Shown in pieces: positions 10,601 to 19,652 of a DNA stretch of 64,000 nucleotides. The notes under the pieces were generated by a model. That model saw nothing but the letters and a program-made list of their open reading frames with translations. It ran no database searches and had not been told where the DNA came from. This DNA is from Adiantum capillus-veneris (Eukaryota > Streptophyta > Polypodiopsida > Polypodiales > Pteridaceae), in contig CM043963.1 of assembly GCA_014529385.2 (NCBI GenBank), forward strand, positions 102,524,912 to 102,588,911. Direction: 5' to 3'. Position 1 is the stretch's first letter, and each line of letters begins with the position of its first letter. A program made the position numbers and the translations under genes.

Positions 10601-12936
10601 AGGAAGCACATTCAGGCACAGCAGGAGGGCATTTCTCTGGAGATATTACAGGGAAGAAAATTTTGCAGGCTGGATTATGGTGGCCCACAGTTTTAAAGGA
10701 TGCACATGATTATGCCAAAAGATGTGTAATTTGTCAGAAAACAGGTCAACCTGATTCAAACAGGGATAGAATGGGGGATCATCCTATTTTGCCTTTGGAA
10801 CCTTTTCAAAAGTGGGGTTTGGACTTTGTAGGACCTGTCAAACCAACTTCCAAGAGGGGGTGCAGATACATTTTAGTGGCTACAGATTATTGCACTAAGT
10901 GGGTAGAAGCAGTAGCATTGAAGGATAATAAAGCTTCAAGTGTGGCCAGATTTCTTTATCATAACATTATGACTAGGTTTGGGTGTCCAGTGGAGCTGGT
11001 AAGTGACAGAGGAAGTCATTTTCTGAATGAAGTAATTTCAGAGCTAACAAGGACACATATGATTATGCACAAGAAGTCTACAGCATATCATCCACAGGCT
11101 AATGGTCAGGCTGAGAGCTCCAACAAAACACTGGTAAGGATTTTGAAAAATATTGTGACAGAGAATCAGAAGGATTGGGATGATAAGTTGGATTCTGCCT
11201 TATGGTCCTTTAGAACAGCTTTCAAAGTCACTACTGGTATGACACCATTCAAGCTGGTGTATGGGCTGGAAGATGTGGTGCCTATGGAGTTTGTGGTACC
11301 AAGTTTAAGAGTCTCAGCAGAGAAGCAGTCTCCAAAGTTGTCAGTACTACACAGGAACAAGTATCTGATGCAGCTGGAGGAGGATAGGTTGGTAAGCTCT
11401 TACATTACTGAAGTCATACAAAGAAGAAGACAAGCATGGGTGACCAAGAATGTGAAGTTCAAGATCTTTCAGGTTGGAGATTGGGTAATGTTGTACAACT
11501 CTAAGCTGGGACCACATCCTGGTAAATTGTCATTGAGATATCAGGGACCATATCAGATTGTGCAGGATAAAGGACAAGGGACATTCATCATAGCTGATGT
11601 GTTTGGTACAAGAGTGGAAAAGGCAGTTAATGGTTTCAGGCTGAAGAAATTTCAAGGAAAGCCACCTCATTTGGACTGGCCAAGTGTAGCCTGCATAACT
11701 GTAATACCCCTACAGCCAGGAGATTCAAAATCAGCAAAAGGAAAAGGAAAAATGTTGGTTTGCATGGATTTGAGGAGGTCTTTTCATAGTATCTCATATA
11801 ATTCACAGGTTGGAGGAAGTAGGCAGTTCCAAAGGGCACATCCGATTCAACATTGCAGATGTTGGAAGAGTACCTGTGTCGGAACTGACCAAGTCGGAAT
11901 TTTTAATAAGAAATTATTAGGCCCGATTAATAACTTCGGGGAGTGTGCTGAAAAGAAGTTTCGTAGCACTTCAAGGATACCGGGTGGAGATATGTGTGCA
12001 TGGTGCAGCGAGTATAATCATACATGCAACAAAAGTTCAGTACGTCCAGTTCACATGCAGCAGAGCAGAGGATTCGGGTTTTCGCTTGAAGAAGCTTTAT
12101 TCAGTCCTGCCATGCCGAAAGCAAAGCAATTGATGGCCATGCAACCACAGCCTGATGAGGAGCAGACCGAAGGTTCGGGGCGACGGTTGAGAAGCAAAGC
12201 TTTGCCTATGCGGCTTGACGTTAGCAGTGCAGACGAAAACAGTGACTCTGCAGAAGAGGAAACGCCAACACCGACTCCTGTGTCAGAAGGTAAGGTGATG
12301 CAAGCATTAATGGACCCTTTTATGGACTTCAAAGTTGACATAGATTGTCAGGCAGAGCGCAACGCCATATGGTTGCAGCAGGTAGGATTGTATGAGTTTG
12401 CGATTCTGCCTTGGGAAGAATGTAGAAACAATGTATATGCAAAGTATCAGTTGGAAATACTTAGGAAGACTAAGGGGAGAGTGTCACCGCATGTGGTACT
12501 CAATGTGGAGTTGGTGTCTGAGGTGTTCAAGCTGCCTTTGCATCCTAATACACCTATTCCAAAGTGTTCAGAGGAAGCACTAAAAAAGGAGTTTGGTCCA
12601 AGAGAAGGAGGCAGGCAGTATTACATGTTAAAGAATGTGGCATATGCTAGGAGAGAGCAGCTTAAGTGGTACTTGGAGAGGCTATGCTTTATTGTGAAGT
12701 TTGATTATATGTCAAAAGAAAACTTTGCACCATTAAGCTATGCAGAGCAGGGAGGAGAAGTGAGCTGGGCTCACTGGGTGTATGAAAAGTTGGCAGCAGA
12801 GATTCATTCTTCAGACAAGAGGAAGACACAGGCAAATAGTAGGTTATGTGGTTACTTGTCAGCATTGTTTTTTTTTGCACAGAGAGTACAGAATGGTGAA
12901 GCAAGGTGGCCTGTGAAAGCAGAAAAACTCGTGTAG
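7426..12936 (+). CDS. Element C Pol polyprotein: zinc knuckle, protease, RT, RNase H, integrase, fused 3' domain
   Basis: An open frame of about 1836 codons in frame with gag. It starts with a second CCHC knuckle, CVYCGAPDHWVGPNC, then a Gln-rich run and charged linker. Counting from 7462, the protease has LLDGGSGVNIL (D near 247), the RT has FVDD (near 695), RNase H has HVFVDAS, and integrase has an HHCC finger plus catalytic D near 1121, D near 1182 and E near 1218, an exact D-35-E spacing. All key residues are present. After the integrase tail the frame runs without a stop into the globular domain of the 3' protein (from about 12112), and stops at TAG 12934. No natural start exists; expression would need readthrough of the TGA at 7423. 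Confidence 0.94.
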
Positions 12937-14205
12937 GAGAAGCAGCAGCCAGTTCAGATTGAGCATCCCATCATGGTGCATTCTGAAAAGACAGGATTTG
13001 TGAAGTTTAATGCTAAGCATATGGAGGCTTATGAGGATTTGGTGAAAGCCAAATATACTCCAGGAGAGGCCTTTGAAGAAATCACAGCAAAAATGCAGTT
13101 TGCAGAATTTGGCACCATGGATGTTGATTCACCAATGCAGGTAAAAGCAGAGGAAACACCAATAAAGCTTGGTAAGGCTTTCACATTATCCAACAAGAGG
13201 AAGAAGTCTGAACCAGTCAGCAGAGTGTTTTCTAGATTAGATTTCAGTGCTGAGAAAGTCTCTGGAGTATCAGTAGACACTGGGAAATTGGACAGTGATA
13301 AAGTAGTTCAGATGCTGCAGCAGGTGCAAGAATTTGTGAGGCAGCAGAATAATATGCTGAAGGTTCAGAGTATGCAAGATGAAAGGAATGCAGAAAAATT
13401 GATGGAGTTTAAAGGACAGGTGTCACAGGTGAAAGAGTTTGAAGAGCAGATAGCTATGATGAAAGTAAAGTATGAGCAGGATATGGAGGAAACAGTGGGG
13501 AAACAGAAGATGGAGTTAGCAAAAGTGAAGAGATCATTGGGGGAGTTTAAGCAATGGACTGAGAAAGTGGAGGCAGCGGTTGCTTTGGAATTGGAAGACA
13601 TGGCAAAGAGGAATGCAGAGTTACAGGTCACTGTGGAGATGCAGAGGTTGAGATTGGAACCTTTGCAGATACTAGAGCAACAGATGTTGGCACAGGAGGA
13701 AATTAGCTTGAGTGCAGTATTAATGAAATAAGGAGAAGTGTCTATTCTCAAGCAGCAGTTAGCTTTGGTTGCACAGGAGATGTGGCAAAAGACCAAGGAA
13801 AGAATGAGATTTGTCATTAAGTATCCATATGAGGTGCTAAAGGCAGGGTTAGTGCATGAGGTAGAAGCACAATTGTTGAAGGAAGTGGAGGAATTGCAAA
13901 AGGAGAGAGACTGTTTGAAGCAGCAGGTTTAGCAGATGGAAGAGAATAAGAGACAGCAGCTTGCAGAGGCAGAAAAGAAAGAGGAGAATTTTACTAATAG
14001 TTTTTTGATGCAGGATGTAGCTGAGGAGAAAGTGGCAGAAGAGCAGATTGATACTGTGATTGCAGATAGAGCACAAGAGGTGGAAATGGGAAAAGCTGAT
14101 GTAGCAGAGTCAGATGCAGTAAAGGAAGCAGAGCTGGTGGATCATAAAGTGAATGCTGAGGACCAGAGTAAGGAAGAAGCTGTGCAGCAGAGGGTGGATT
14201 CCTGA
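12112..14205 (+). pseudogene. Element C 3' protein in the env-like position: globular domain plus coiled coil, three in-frame stops
   Basis: It is in frame with pol. A plausible own start is the ATG at 12112 (MPKAKQL), just after ctttattcag, which resembles a 3' splice site. An acidic segment is followed by a globular region of about 200 residues (FKVDIDCQAERNAIW, GYLSALFFFAQRVQ) like the putative plant transposon protein domain seen in some plant retroelements. A very charged Glu/Lys/Gln region (about 13260-14200) with heptad-like spacing predicts a long coiled coil. Stops at 12934 (TAG), 13729 (TAA) and 13930 (TAG) interrupt it. No signal peptide or membrane segment is seen, so envelope function is not supported. 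Function unknown. Confidence 0.75.
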
Positions 14206-14265
14206 TCAAGGGATATGTGAATCCGGGTCAGATTTCTGCGAAATCTATCACCGGGGCGTGCCATG
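14206..14265 (+). other. Element C 3' untranslated stub without an obvious polypurine tract
   Basis: Only 60 bases lie between the last stop and the 3' LTR. The bases just before the LTR (ATCACCGGGGCGTGCCATG) are not purine-rich. A and D both have long purine runs at the same place. So the plus-strand primer of C is either unusual or lost. Confidence 0.6.
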
Positions 14266-14645
14266 TGTTGAGAGGCACATGTTAGAAACTGACTCTGAAT
14301 AGCTAAGTCGGATTTTGACTTATCGGATATTTACTGAGCTGTATTTTGCTAAGTCGAATGTAACTGTCTTTCAGTTGTAGTCTGCTGAATGTCTTGTGAC
14401 TGGGTAGTTAAGTCGGATTTATCTATATAAGTGGGGAATGTATCTGCGCAAGAGGTATCTGTTCTCTGATATGAATGTGATGATGATGGTGCAGTACAGT
14501 AACTATTCAGTGTATTGTCTCTGCTTACTCTGATATTTTTGAGTAGTCATGTTTACTGTGTCTGAATTGTTGTTAATGAAGTATGGTGGAGTAGATGGTT
14601 ATTCTTGCTGTGTATGATGTTCATGTGTTGACCTAACCCACAACA
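14266..14645 (+). repeat. 3' LTR of element C
   Basis: 380 bp, TGTTGAG...CAACA, with about four differences from the 5' LTR, two or three of them transitions. The TATA box at 14423-14431 is kept. Confidence 0.97.
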
Positions 14646-14650
14646 GTAAC
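14646..14650. repeat. Target site duplication of element C, right copy (GTAAC)
   Basis: Identical to 5755-5759. The host reading frame of element A continues from here: GTA ACC ATG GCT. Confidence 0.95.
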
Positions 14651-14651
14651 C

Positions 14652-15263
14652 ATGGCTGATGCTAAAAAACGGAAGCCTCGTAAGAAACGTCCCACTCGCT
14701 CCAAGAAATGTAAGAAAACGTGGCGCTGGATTCCTAAACGACTATTAAAAGCCCAAGGATACTATGATGGAAATGAGCAAATTTGGGTACCTAAACGTAA
14801 AATGTGTCCTTCCCTATCGACAACAAACCCATATGAGTCAAACAGTGTAATGCTAAAGCCAATGGCAGACCGTGGGAAGGGAAAGATCACAGAATGCTAC
14901 ACACCTAGTCCAGAGCTAGTTTGGGCTCCAAGGCAAACCCAATTTATTCCACCTAGCTCAGGAAGGGGGGAGTTCCATGAAGCTTCTAGCTCCTCATGTA
15001 ATACATCCATAGAGGTAAAAGCTTCTACACAGCCTCCATCTATAGTAATGGACCTCAATAAAGCTACAAAAGAATCCACACCTCCCAGTGTTCAAGAATC
15101 ACCTGATAAACCACTTCAAGTTCGATCCTGGGAGAGTACCTTACCACCCTTGCAACTTGACGAGGCACCTAGGGTAATAGAAAACTACTGGCAAAAATCC
15201 TCACCTATTACCAACTGGAACAATTGGTTTCAAAGGGTGACAAGCTCATTTCAAACGGTATGA
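14652..15263 (+). CDS. Element A basic ORF downstream of the second protease-like domain
   Basis: 203 codons. Before C inserted, it was in frame with the upstream linker, so it may be the C-terminal end of the same polyprotein rather than a separate gene. The first 25 residues are extremely basic (KKRKPRKKRPTRSKK) and could act as a nuclear signal or nucleic-acid binding tail. A conserved Trp-rich patch follows (TWRWIPKRLL, EQIWVPKRK). The rest is Ser/Pro/Glu-rich, with a conserved WESTLPPLQLDE motif near the end. The minus-strand copy in B (30553-31262) matches throughout but is frameshifted. No known family recognised. Confidence 0.7.
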   Translation: MADAKKRKPRKKRPTRSKKCKKTWRWIPKRLLKAQGYYDGNEQIWVPKRKMCPSLSTTNPYESNSVMLKPMADRGKGKITECYTPSPELVWAPRQTQFIPPSSGRGEFHEASSSSCNTSIEVKASTQPPSIVMDLNKATKESTPPSVQESPDKPLQVRSWESTLPPLQLDEAPRVIENYWQKSSPITNWNNWFQRVTSSFQTV

Positions 15264-15270
15264 TCTACCC

Positions 15271-15284
15271 AAAGAAGGGGGGAG
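15271..15284 (+). other. Internal polypurine tract of element A
   Basis: AAAGAAGGGGGGAG, directly followed by TGTTTG. It is conserved in element B (30657-30670, minus strand: AAGGAAGGGGGGAG). It looks like the 3' polypurine tract of the same element (17288-17298) but lies about 2 kb before it. It could be a second plus-strand priming site or the remains of an old 3' end. Confidence 0.7.
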
Positions 15285-15363
15285 TGTTTGTGGACATCCA
15301 TCATTCACTTGCTTCCCTCTCAACCTTTCTCCCTGACCTCTTAATCTCCGATCTTAGGGAATG

Positions 15364-15374
15364 TATATATAAAG
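15364..15374 (+). promoter_or_regulatory. Internal TATA box before the accessory ORF of element A
   Basis: TATATATAAAG, conserved base for base in element B (30567-30577, minus strand). It is 146 bases before the ATG of the accessory ORF and 80 bases after the internal polypurine tract. This suggests a separate promoter for the small 3' gene. Confidence 0.65.
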
Positions 15375-15509
15375 CCTTATACTCACAAAAACAAGATAAA
15401 AAAGTAAAAGAGCAAGAGCCATCACACAAATCATAAAAACAAATTATGCACAAGAACACGACCCTTGTAATATTTGCACTCTAACCATCATCTATTTGCG
15501 TGTACAGAT

Positions 15510-15932
15510 ATGGCTAGTACGCTAGAGTCATCCACTCCTGCCTTGGGTGAGAGGTACCCTCGTTACTTTTCACAAATATTTCACATGGTCTTTCCAGTGC
15601 TTGCATGTGAATGGGATTTGATAGGTACGCTAGCATGTGAGAGGAATTTTGAGGAGTTAGAATGGCTGATACGTCTCTTGACCACGTCTGATCCATACTT
15701 AGTAGAGAGCGTTTCTCCCATTGCACAAGCCTACCCTTTTGACCAAGATGACTATAGGCATCTAGTGACCTTCTTAGTAAACATGGGCACCTATGATGAA
15801 GAAGAAAATTTACACGACTACACGGATGGCACATATGGTCTCATGGATGATGACTTTGTTTATCTCGACGACGAGGATAGGGGTTTAGCCTTAGGGTTTC
15901 CCCCCAACCTCTACAATATCCTATTCCTTTGA
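15510..15932 (+). CDS. Element A accessory protein, 140 aa, function unknown
   Basis: Starts at the ATG of MASTLESS (a TTG-initiated longer form is unlikely). The protein has an aromatic/hydrophobic N-half (RYPRYFSQIFHMVFPVLAC), a helix-like middle (ACERNFEELEWLIRLL), a conserved YPFDQDDYRHLVTFLVN motif and a strongly acidic C-end (DDDFVYLDDEDRG). No signal peptide or zinc motif is seen. The copy in element B (29955-30380) is also fully open and aligns over its whole length, although pol in both elements is broken. That suggests it matters to the element, or that it is simply short enough to escape mutation. I do not recognise the family. Confidence 0.75.
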   Translation: MASTLESSTPALGERYPRYFSQIFHMVFPVLACEWDLIGTLACERNFEELEWLIRLLTTSDPYLVESVSPIAQAYPFDQDDYRHLVTFLVNMGTYDEEENLHDYTDGTYGLMDDDFVYLDDEDRGLALGFPPNLYNILFL

Positions 15933-17287
15933 CTCTTTAGGGGGAGTGCAAATAATTAGGTTAGGGTTCCTTATGTTTTTTGTTGTGTTCAATAAGTGTT
16001 GGTACCTTTTCCCACTAATGTGCCTTCTGGAGGTATTCCTTTTGTTTCCTAGTGTGTACAGGAGCGTGTTGCTATTGATAGGATTTGGACCTTCATGGAA
16101 CCTTTCTCTCGTTCACACTTCAAATCAAGCGCGACCATCAACACAAACAGGTGTTTTATGTCCATTAGCATTGCCCTTATCTTTTTGCATCCATGTTTGT
16201 CTGCTTTGATTGTGATTGGTAGCATAATATTCAGCGCATTTGCTTAGTATCAAACATTTAATTCAATGTAATGTTTTGTCATAATCACTTGTCTAGGTTT
16301 GAAAATCAAGCAGTCCGACTAAGCTAGTTTGACCAAGCTAGGTATTAGAAATCTTCTCTTAATACCATGGGGAATGCCTTCCTAATAAGCAATGGTTACT
16401 TAGGTTCTTAATCCGATTTAGGCAGCATTGTGTGAAATGTACTAGGGCTTTCTAGTGGGCTTAACCCTATTGACCTTTAGCTTAAGTATTATAAAGGGAG
16501 TTTACTAATGTGATGAGCCTGGGGAGGGTAACAGTGTTATATGACCCCCCAAAGTTACAAAATTAAAATGCTGAAAATGAACAAACAAAAAATCAAAGTG
16601 CCACAATGTAAAATTTTAAGCTGGAAGAGAAATCCCTGCTTAAATTGGTACTTCACTCACATGTATCGCCTATGGTACTAGAGCCCTAGAGGTTCCCAGT
16701 GTGGGCGCTTTTCCTTGAAAAGCAAAAAACCCAAGGCATACAAAATAAGCACACACATCAAAATTGAATCAATGTGAAAAGACTTTGGGGGGTCAAAGAA
16801 AAGGTAATCAGTCAGGCGATGATTTCATGAGAAATTCCTTTTATCGTAGCTTAACTACAAGGTCTTCTAGGTATAGCATCTAGTCAGCCCTCGAACATCA
16901 AATACTTGGCTCTCGTGATTAAACAACTTAATTGACCAGAAAAAAATTGAGAAGTTACCCATGGTATTAATAGTTGAGCTCTAGTGCCTTTTGACCGTTA
17001 AATTAGCGACCCCGGACTTGTTTAATTTTTTACCTTTACATTTGTTTATGCATTTGATTATATTGCAATTAAATGTTTATTGCTGACAAATTGTCTAAAA
17101 TTCTGTTACCAATCACTTTGTCTGTCTATTGCATATGATTTTTAATTGTATATGAGAATGCAATTACTGTGGCAATGTTGTTTGATTTTGCAGTGATTGA
17201 AGAAGGCTACACACATCCATGTCGACTACTCTTCCATCTCGACGAACGATCTTCAACTGGATAGCTTCCGAGGACGGAATCTACATC
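15933..17287 (+). other. Element A 3' noncoding region
   Basis: About 1.35 kb without a convincing ORF. It matches the corresponding B region (28604-29954, minus strand) in many blocks, for example the GGAATGCCTTCCTAATAA block and the CTCTTCCATCTCGACGAACG block near the LTR. Such conserved noncoding length may hold packaging or transcription signals, but nothing specific can be named. Confidence 0.6.
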
Positions 17288-17298
17288 AGGAAGGGGGG
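17288..17298 (+). other. 3' polypurine tract of element A
   Basis: AGGAAGGGGGG followed by CA and the LTR start TGTTAACCC. The same tract lies next to the B LTR (minus strand, just above 28590). It is the standard plus-strand primer. Confidence 0.85.
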
Positions 17299-17300
17299 CA

Positions 17301-17853
17301 TGTTAACCCTCACGGCACACGGACACCCTATGATCTATAAACGTTGTATTATTTAGCATCAGGTACCGGGCTTGTCGAACCAATAGGAACAGGGTAAGGG
17401 TGATCGCCGATGACAGGCGCACTCTAACTGGAATATTCAAGGAGTTAGTTGGCTAAGTATGGGCGCCCAAGTGTGAATGGGGTGAGCTCATATAAAAGCC
17501 ACTAAACCTAATTTTTACTCATTCTCTCATTGTGCAATAGAAGCTGCTCTTGCTCCATCTCCACCTTCTCCTTCACCATCTCCTTGTGTGTGTGTGTGTG
17601 TACGTGTGTGTGAGAGAGAGAGTGTGAGAGTGTGTGTGTGATCGAGCGTTGCGGCGGCATGACGGCGGCAAGGCGGTTGAGCGCGGCGTAGCGGCGTCTC
17701 CCTCTTCTTCGCGGCGCGGGAATCCTTCATTCGCAACTACGCAGGAAGGTGAGTGACACACCATTCTTCCTTGTGAGATTGTCTGTTGTATGACTGTGTG
17801 CTAGGAGCCTTTGTGGCTCGCACACGGCGCGTAGCAAGTCCCTAGCCGTGACA
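17301..17853 (+). repeat. 3' LTR of element A
   Basis: Begins TGTTAACCCTCAC and ends GCCGTGACA, about 553 bp. It aligns with the LTRs of B (657 and 686 bp) in several blocks: the ACCGGGCTTGTCG block, GGGCGCCCA, the TATA box TATAAAAG (17491-17498), a GT/GA microsatellite (about 17585-17640), and the TGAGTGACACA block. The right border is placed where the frame of element D resumes. Confidence 0.88.
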
Positions 17854-19652
17854 AGGATTACCTAGAAGAAGTGGAGCCCTTCGTCATACCAGAAGAAACA
17901 CTAAAGCCCACCAACACATGGATCCAAGAAGATCTACTAGAGTCCAACGACCTAAAGATCTACCAAGGAGTGTTCAAAGACACTGAAGGGAATGTGATCG
18001 AGCTACCAATGCTACCGCGGGAACTCAATGAGATCGTAAGAAGCAAGATGGCCGGGTACTTGGAGAAGATTGATCTCCACAAGTATTTTGAAGCAGTGCC
18101 GACAGGGGTTGACAAAAAGAGAGTCTGGGAGTTTGTGACGACTATCAAAGAAGATGGAGTGGCTAGAGTAACCGATCTGCAAGGTAGGCAAGAAACAGAA
18201 ATAATCATCACCGAGCAAGTTGTAGCAGATACACTAGACCTCTCCAACAAGGGGGATAGTGTAACTAAAAGAAGGGATGATGTCAAAGTGTACACTGAGA
18301 AGAAAGGTAACTACACTTTTGAAGATATTGCCAACCCAAGAGTGGCAATCATGAGTCAGTTGTACAACCAATACTTCCATATGTGTACGAAGCGGCCACA
18401 AAAGTACAGAATGCTGCCAGGAGCAATTTCCACGACATTCACTTGGGCAATGATGAAGAGCACTCCAAAGATAATCAATTATGCAGCATATATACATGAC
18501 AACCTAGTGAAGATGGGTAACAAGAAGCCCACATATATTGTGCCAGGAGAACTAATCACTAAGGTGATTTATGGGGCATTGCACGCAAAAGGAAGATGGC
18601 CTGACCCCCCGTCACAAAACGACTGGTTGAAGCTCAAAGAAGACAAAGAAGACGAGCCACAAAGAGCACCAAGGGTTGCTACAAGATTGAAAAGACGGCT
18701 AGAGCCTGTTCAAGAAGAGCAGCCAGAGCAAAAGAAGGGAAAGAAAGAATTTACCCAAGTGCCAACAAAAGAGACAAAGTCACAAAAAGCAGCAAGACTA
18801 GAGCGGCTGATGGAGAGCTTCAGAGCAGAAAGGGCCCTTAAAGGCGATTTGAGTGAACTCTGGAAGCCGTCTCTAGAAGCAATGTCGGGATCATCCCGAA
18901 GGGTGCAAAGGGATAGATTCGAAGATCACATTAAAAATTTTGAGATTCTTGATGCCGCATCAGAAAATAGCCCGTGTGTACCTTTTACAGAAGAGGAAGT
19001 GGAGCAGGTACGACAGAAATTGCTAGACGAGCAAGAGAGCCAAGAGAGAGAAAGAAAGACAAAGGCAGAAAACCGAAATCTAAAGAAAAAGCCTACATCT
19101 CTACCGGCCAGCCCTGAGTCCAGCCCACCGCCCTCACCATTGCCCTCACCACCTCCTAGCAGCCCTCCACAAGAAGATAAAGAGGAGGAAGACCAACATG
19201 AAGGCCAGGAAGAGTCCAAGAAAGAACAAAGCCAGGAGAGGGAAGAGGTTAAACCCAAGAGTGAGGAGACAAAGTCAAATGAAGCATACAACACATTTTT
19301 GGACCTGCTAGCTGCAAGATACACAAAAGAAGAGGCTACCACAGTCGCATTCGACTTGGCAAGCACAGGGCCTAAGGAACAAATGCAAAGCATCAGGGTA
19401 GTAGAACTAAAAGAGATGGCCACAGATACTGTGGACCTGCACCCACCCTCCATTGATTGGGATGTGGCGATGACGAAGTTAACTAGGTTAAGAGAGCAGT
19501 CCATGGCCTCAGAAAGTGAGATGGCAGCTCTCAAGGCCATTGAAGTGAAGATAAAGCTGGAAGTAGACTCTCTACAAGGACAAAGTCAAAGGCAGAAAGA
19601 GAGAGAAGCAGAGCTACAGGCCAGTCTAGCAAGGGCATTGCAAAGATGCTAG
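17854..19652 (+). CDS. Element D 3' protein: globular domain, Pro-rich linker, coiled-coil start
   Basis: The frame is open across the junction with A and continues 593 codons from the GTG at 17871. Residues about 30-250 form a globular region (VFKDTEGNVIELP, YNQYFHMCTKRP, AISTTFTWAMMKS, YAAYIHDNLVKMG) of the kind seen in putative plant transposon proteins. A basic/acidic linker follows, then a run PPPSPLPSPPPSSPP (about 415-430) and a charged helical region. The same layout occurs in the 3' protein of element C. The position, between pol and the LTR, is that of env-like ORFs, but there is no signal peptide or membrane segment. It ends at a TAG at 19650, after which the same frame goes on. 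Confidence 0.8.

Larger units (their letters stand above)
5760..14645 (+). mobile_element. Gypsy LTR retrotransposon C, full length, 8886 bp
   Basis: It is bounded by two 380-bp LTRs that start TGTTG and end CAACA, and by a perfect 5-bp target duplication. By eye the LTRs differ at four positions, so the insertion is fairly recent. The order is LTR, primer binding site, gag, second zinc knuckle, protease, RT, RNase H, integrase, 3' globular plus coiled-coil protein, LTR. No indel disturbs the frame from 6187 to 14205; only four stop codons interrupt it. A related but younger and distinct family from A and B. Confidence 0.96.
1..17853 (+). mobile_element. Gypsy LTR retrotransposon A, left end outside window, split by element C
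   Basis: A Ty3/gypsy element read left to right: gag-pol tail, protease, RT, RNase H, integrase, a second protease-like domain, a basic ORF, a small accessory ORF, a 3' noncoding region, a polypurine tract and a 3' LTR (17301-17853). Its 5' LTR and most of gag lie before base 1. Element C (5760-14645) is inserted in it. Element B is a minus-strand relative of the same family and gives the outside comparison for every part. The RNase H to integrase linker has the LPDTSLF type of motif and there is no second (archaeal-type) RNase H, which suggests an Athila-like, non-chromovirus lineage. That lineage call is inference. Confidence 0.9.

Noticed and set aside
12112-14205. True envelope gene of element C
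   Set aside because: It is in the env position, but no signal peptide, transmembrane helix or cleavage site is seen. The coiled coil is highly charged.
18926-19540. Minus-strand ORF of 204 codons inside element D
   Set aside because: It is antisense to the 3' protein of D. The Ser/Cys-rich product mirrors the Glu/Lys/Pro codons of the real strand.
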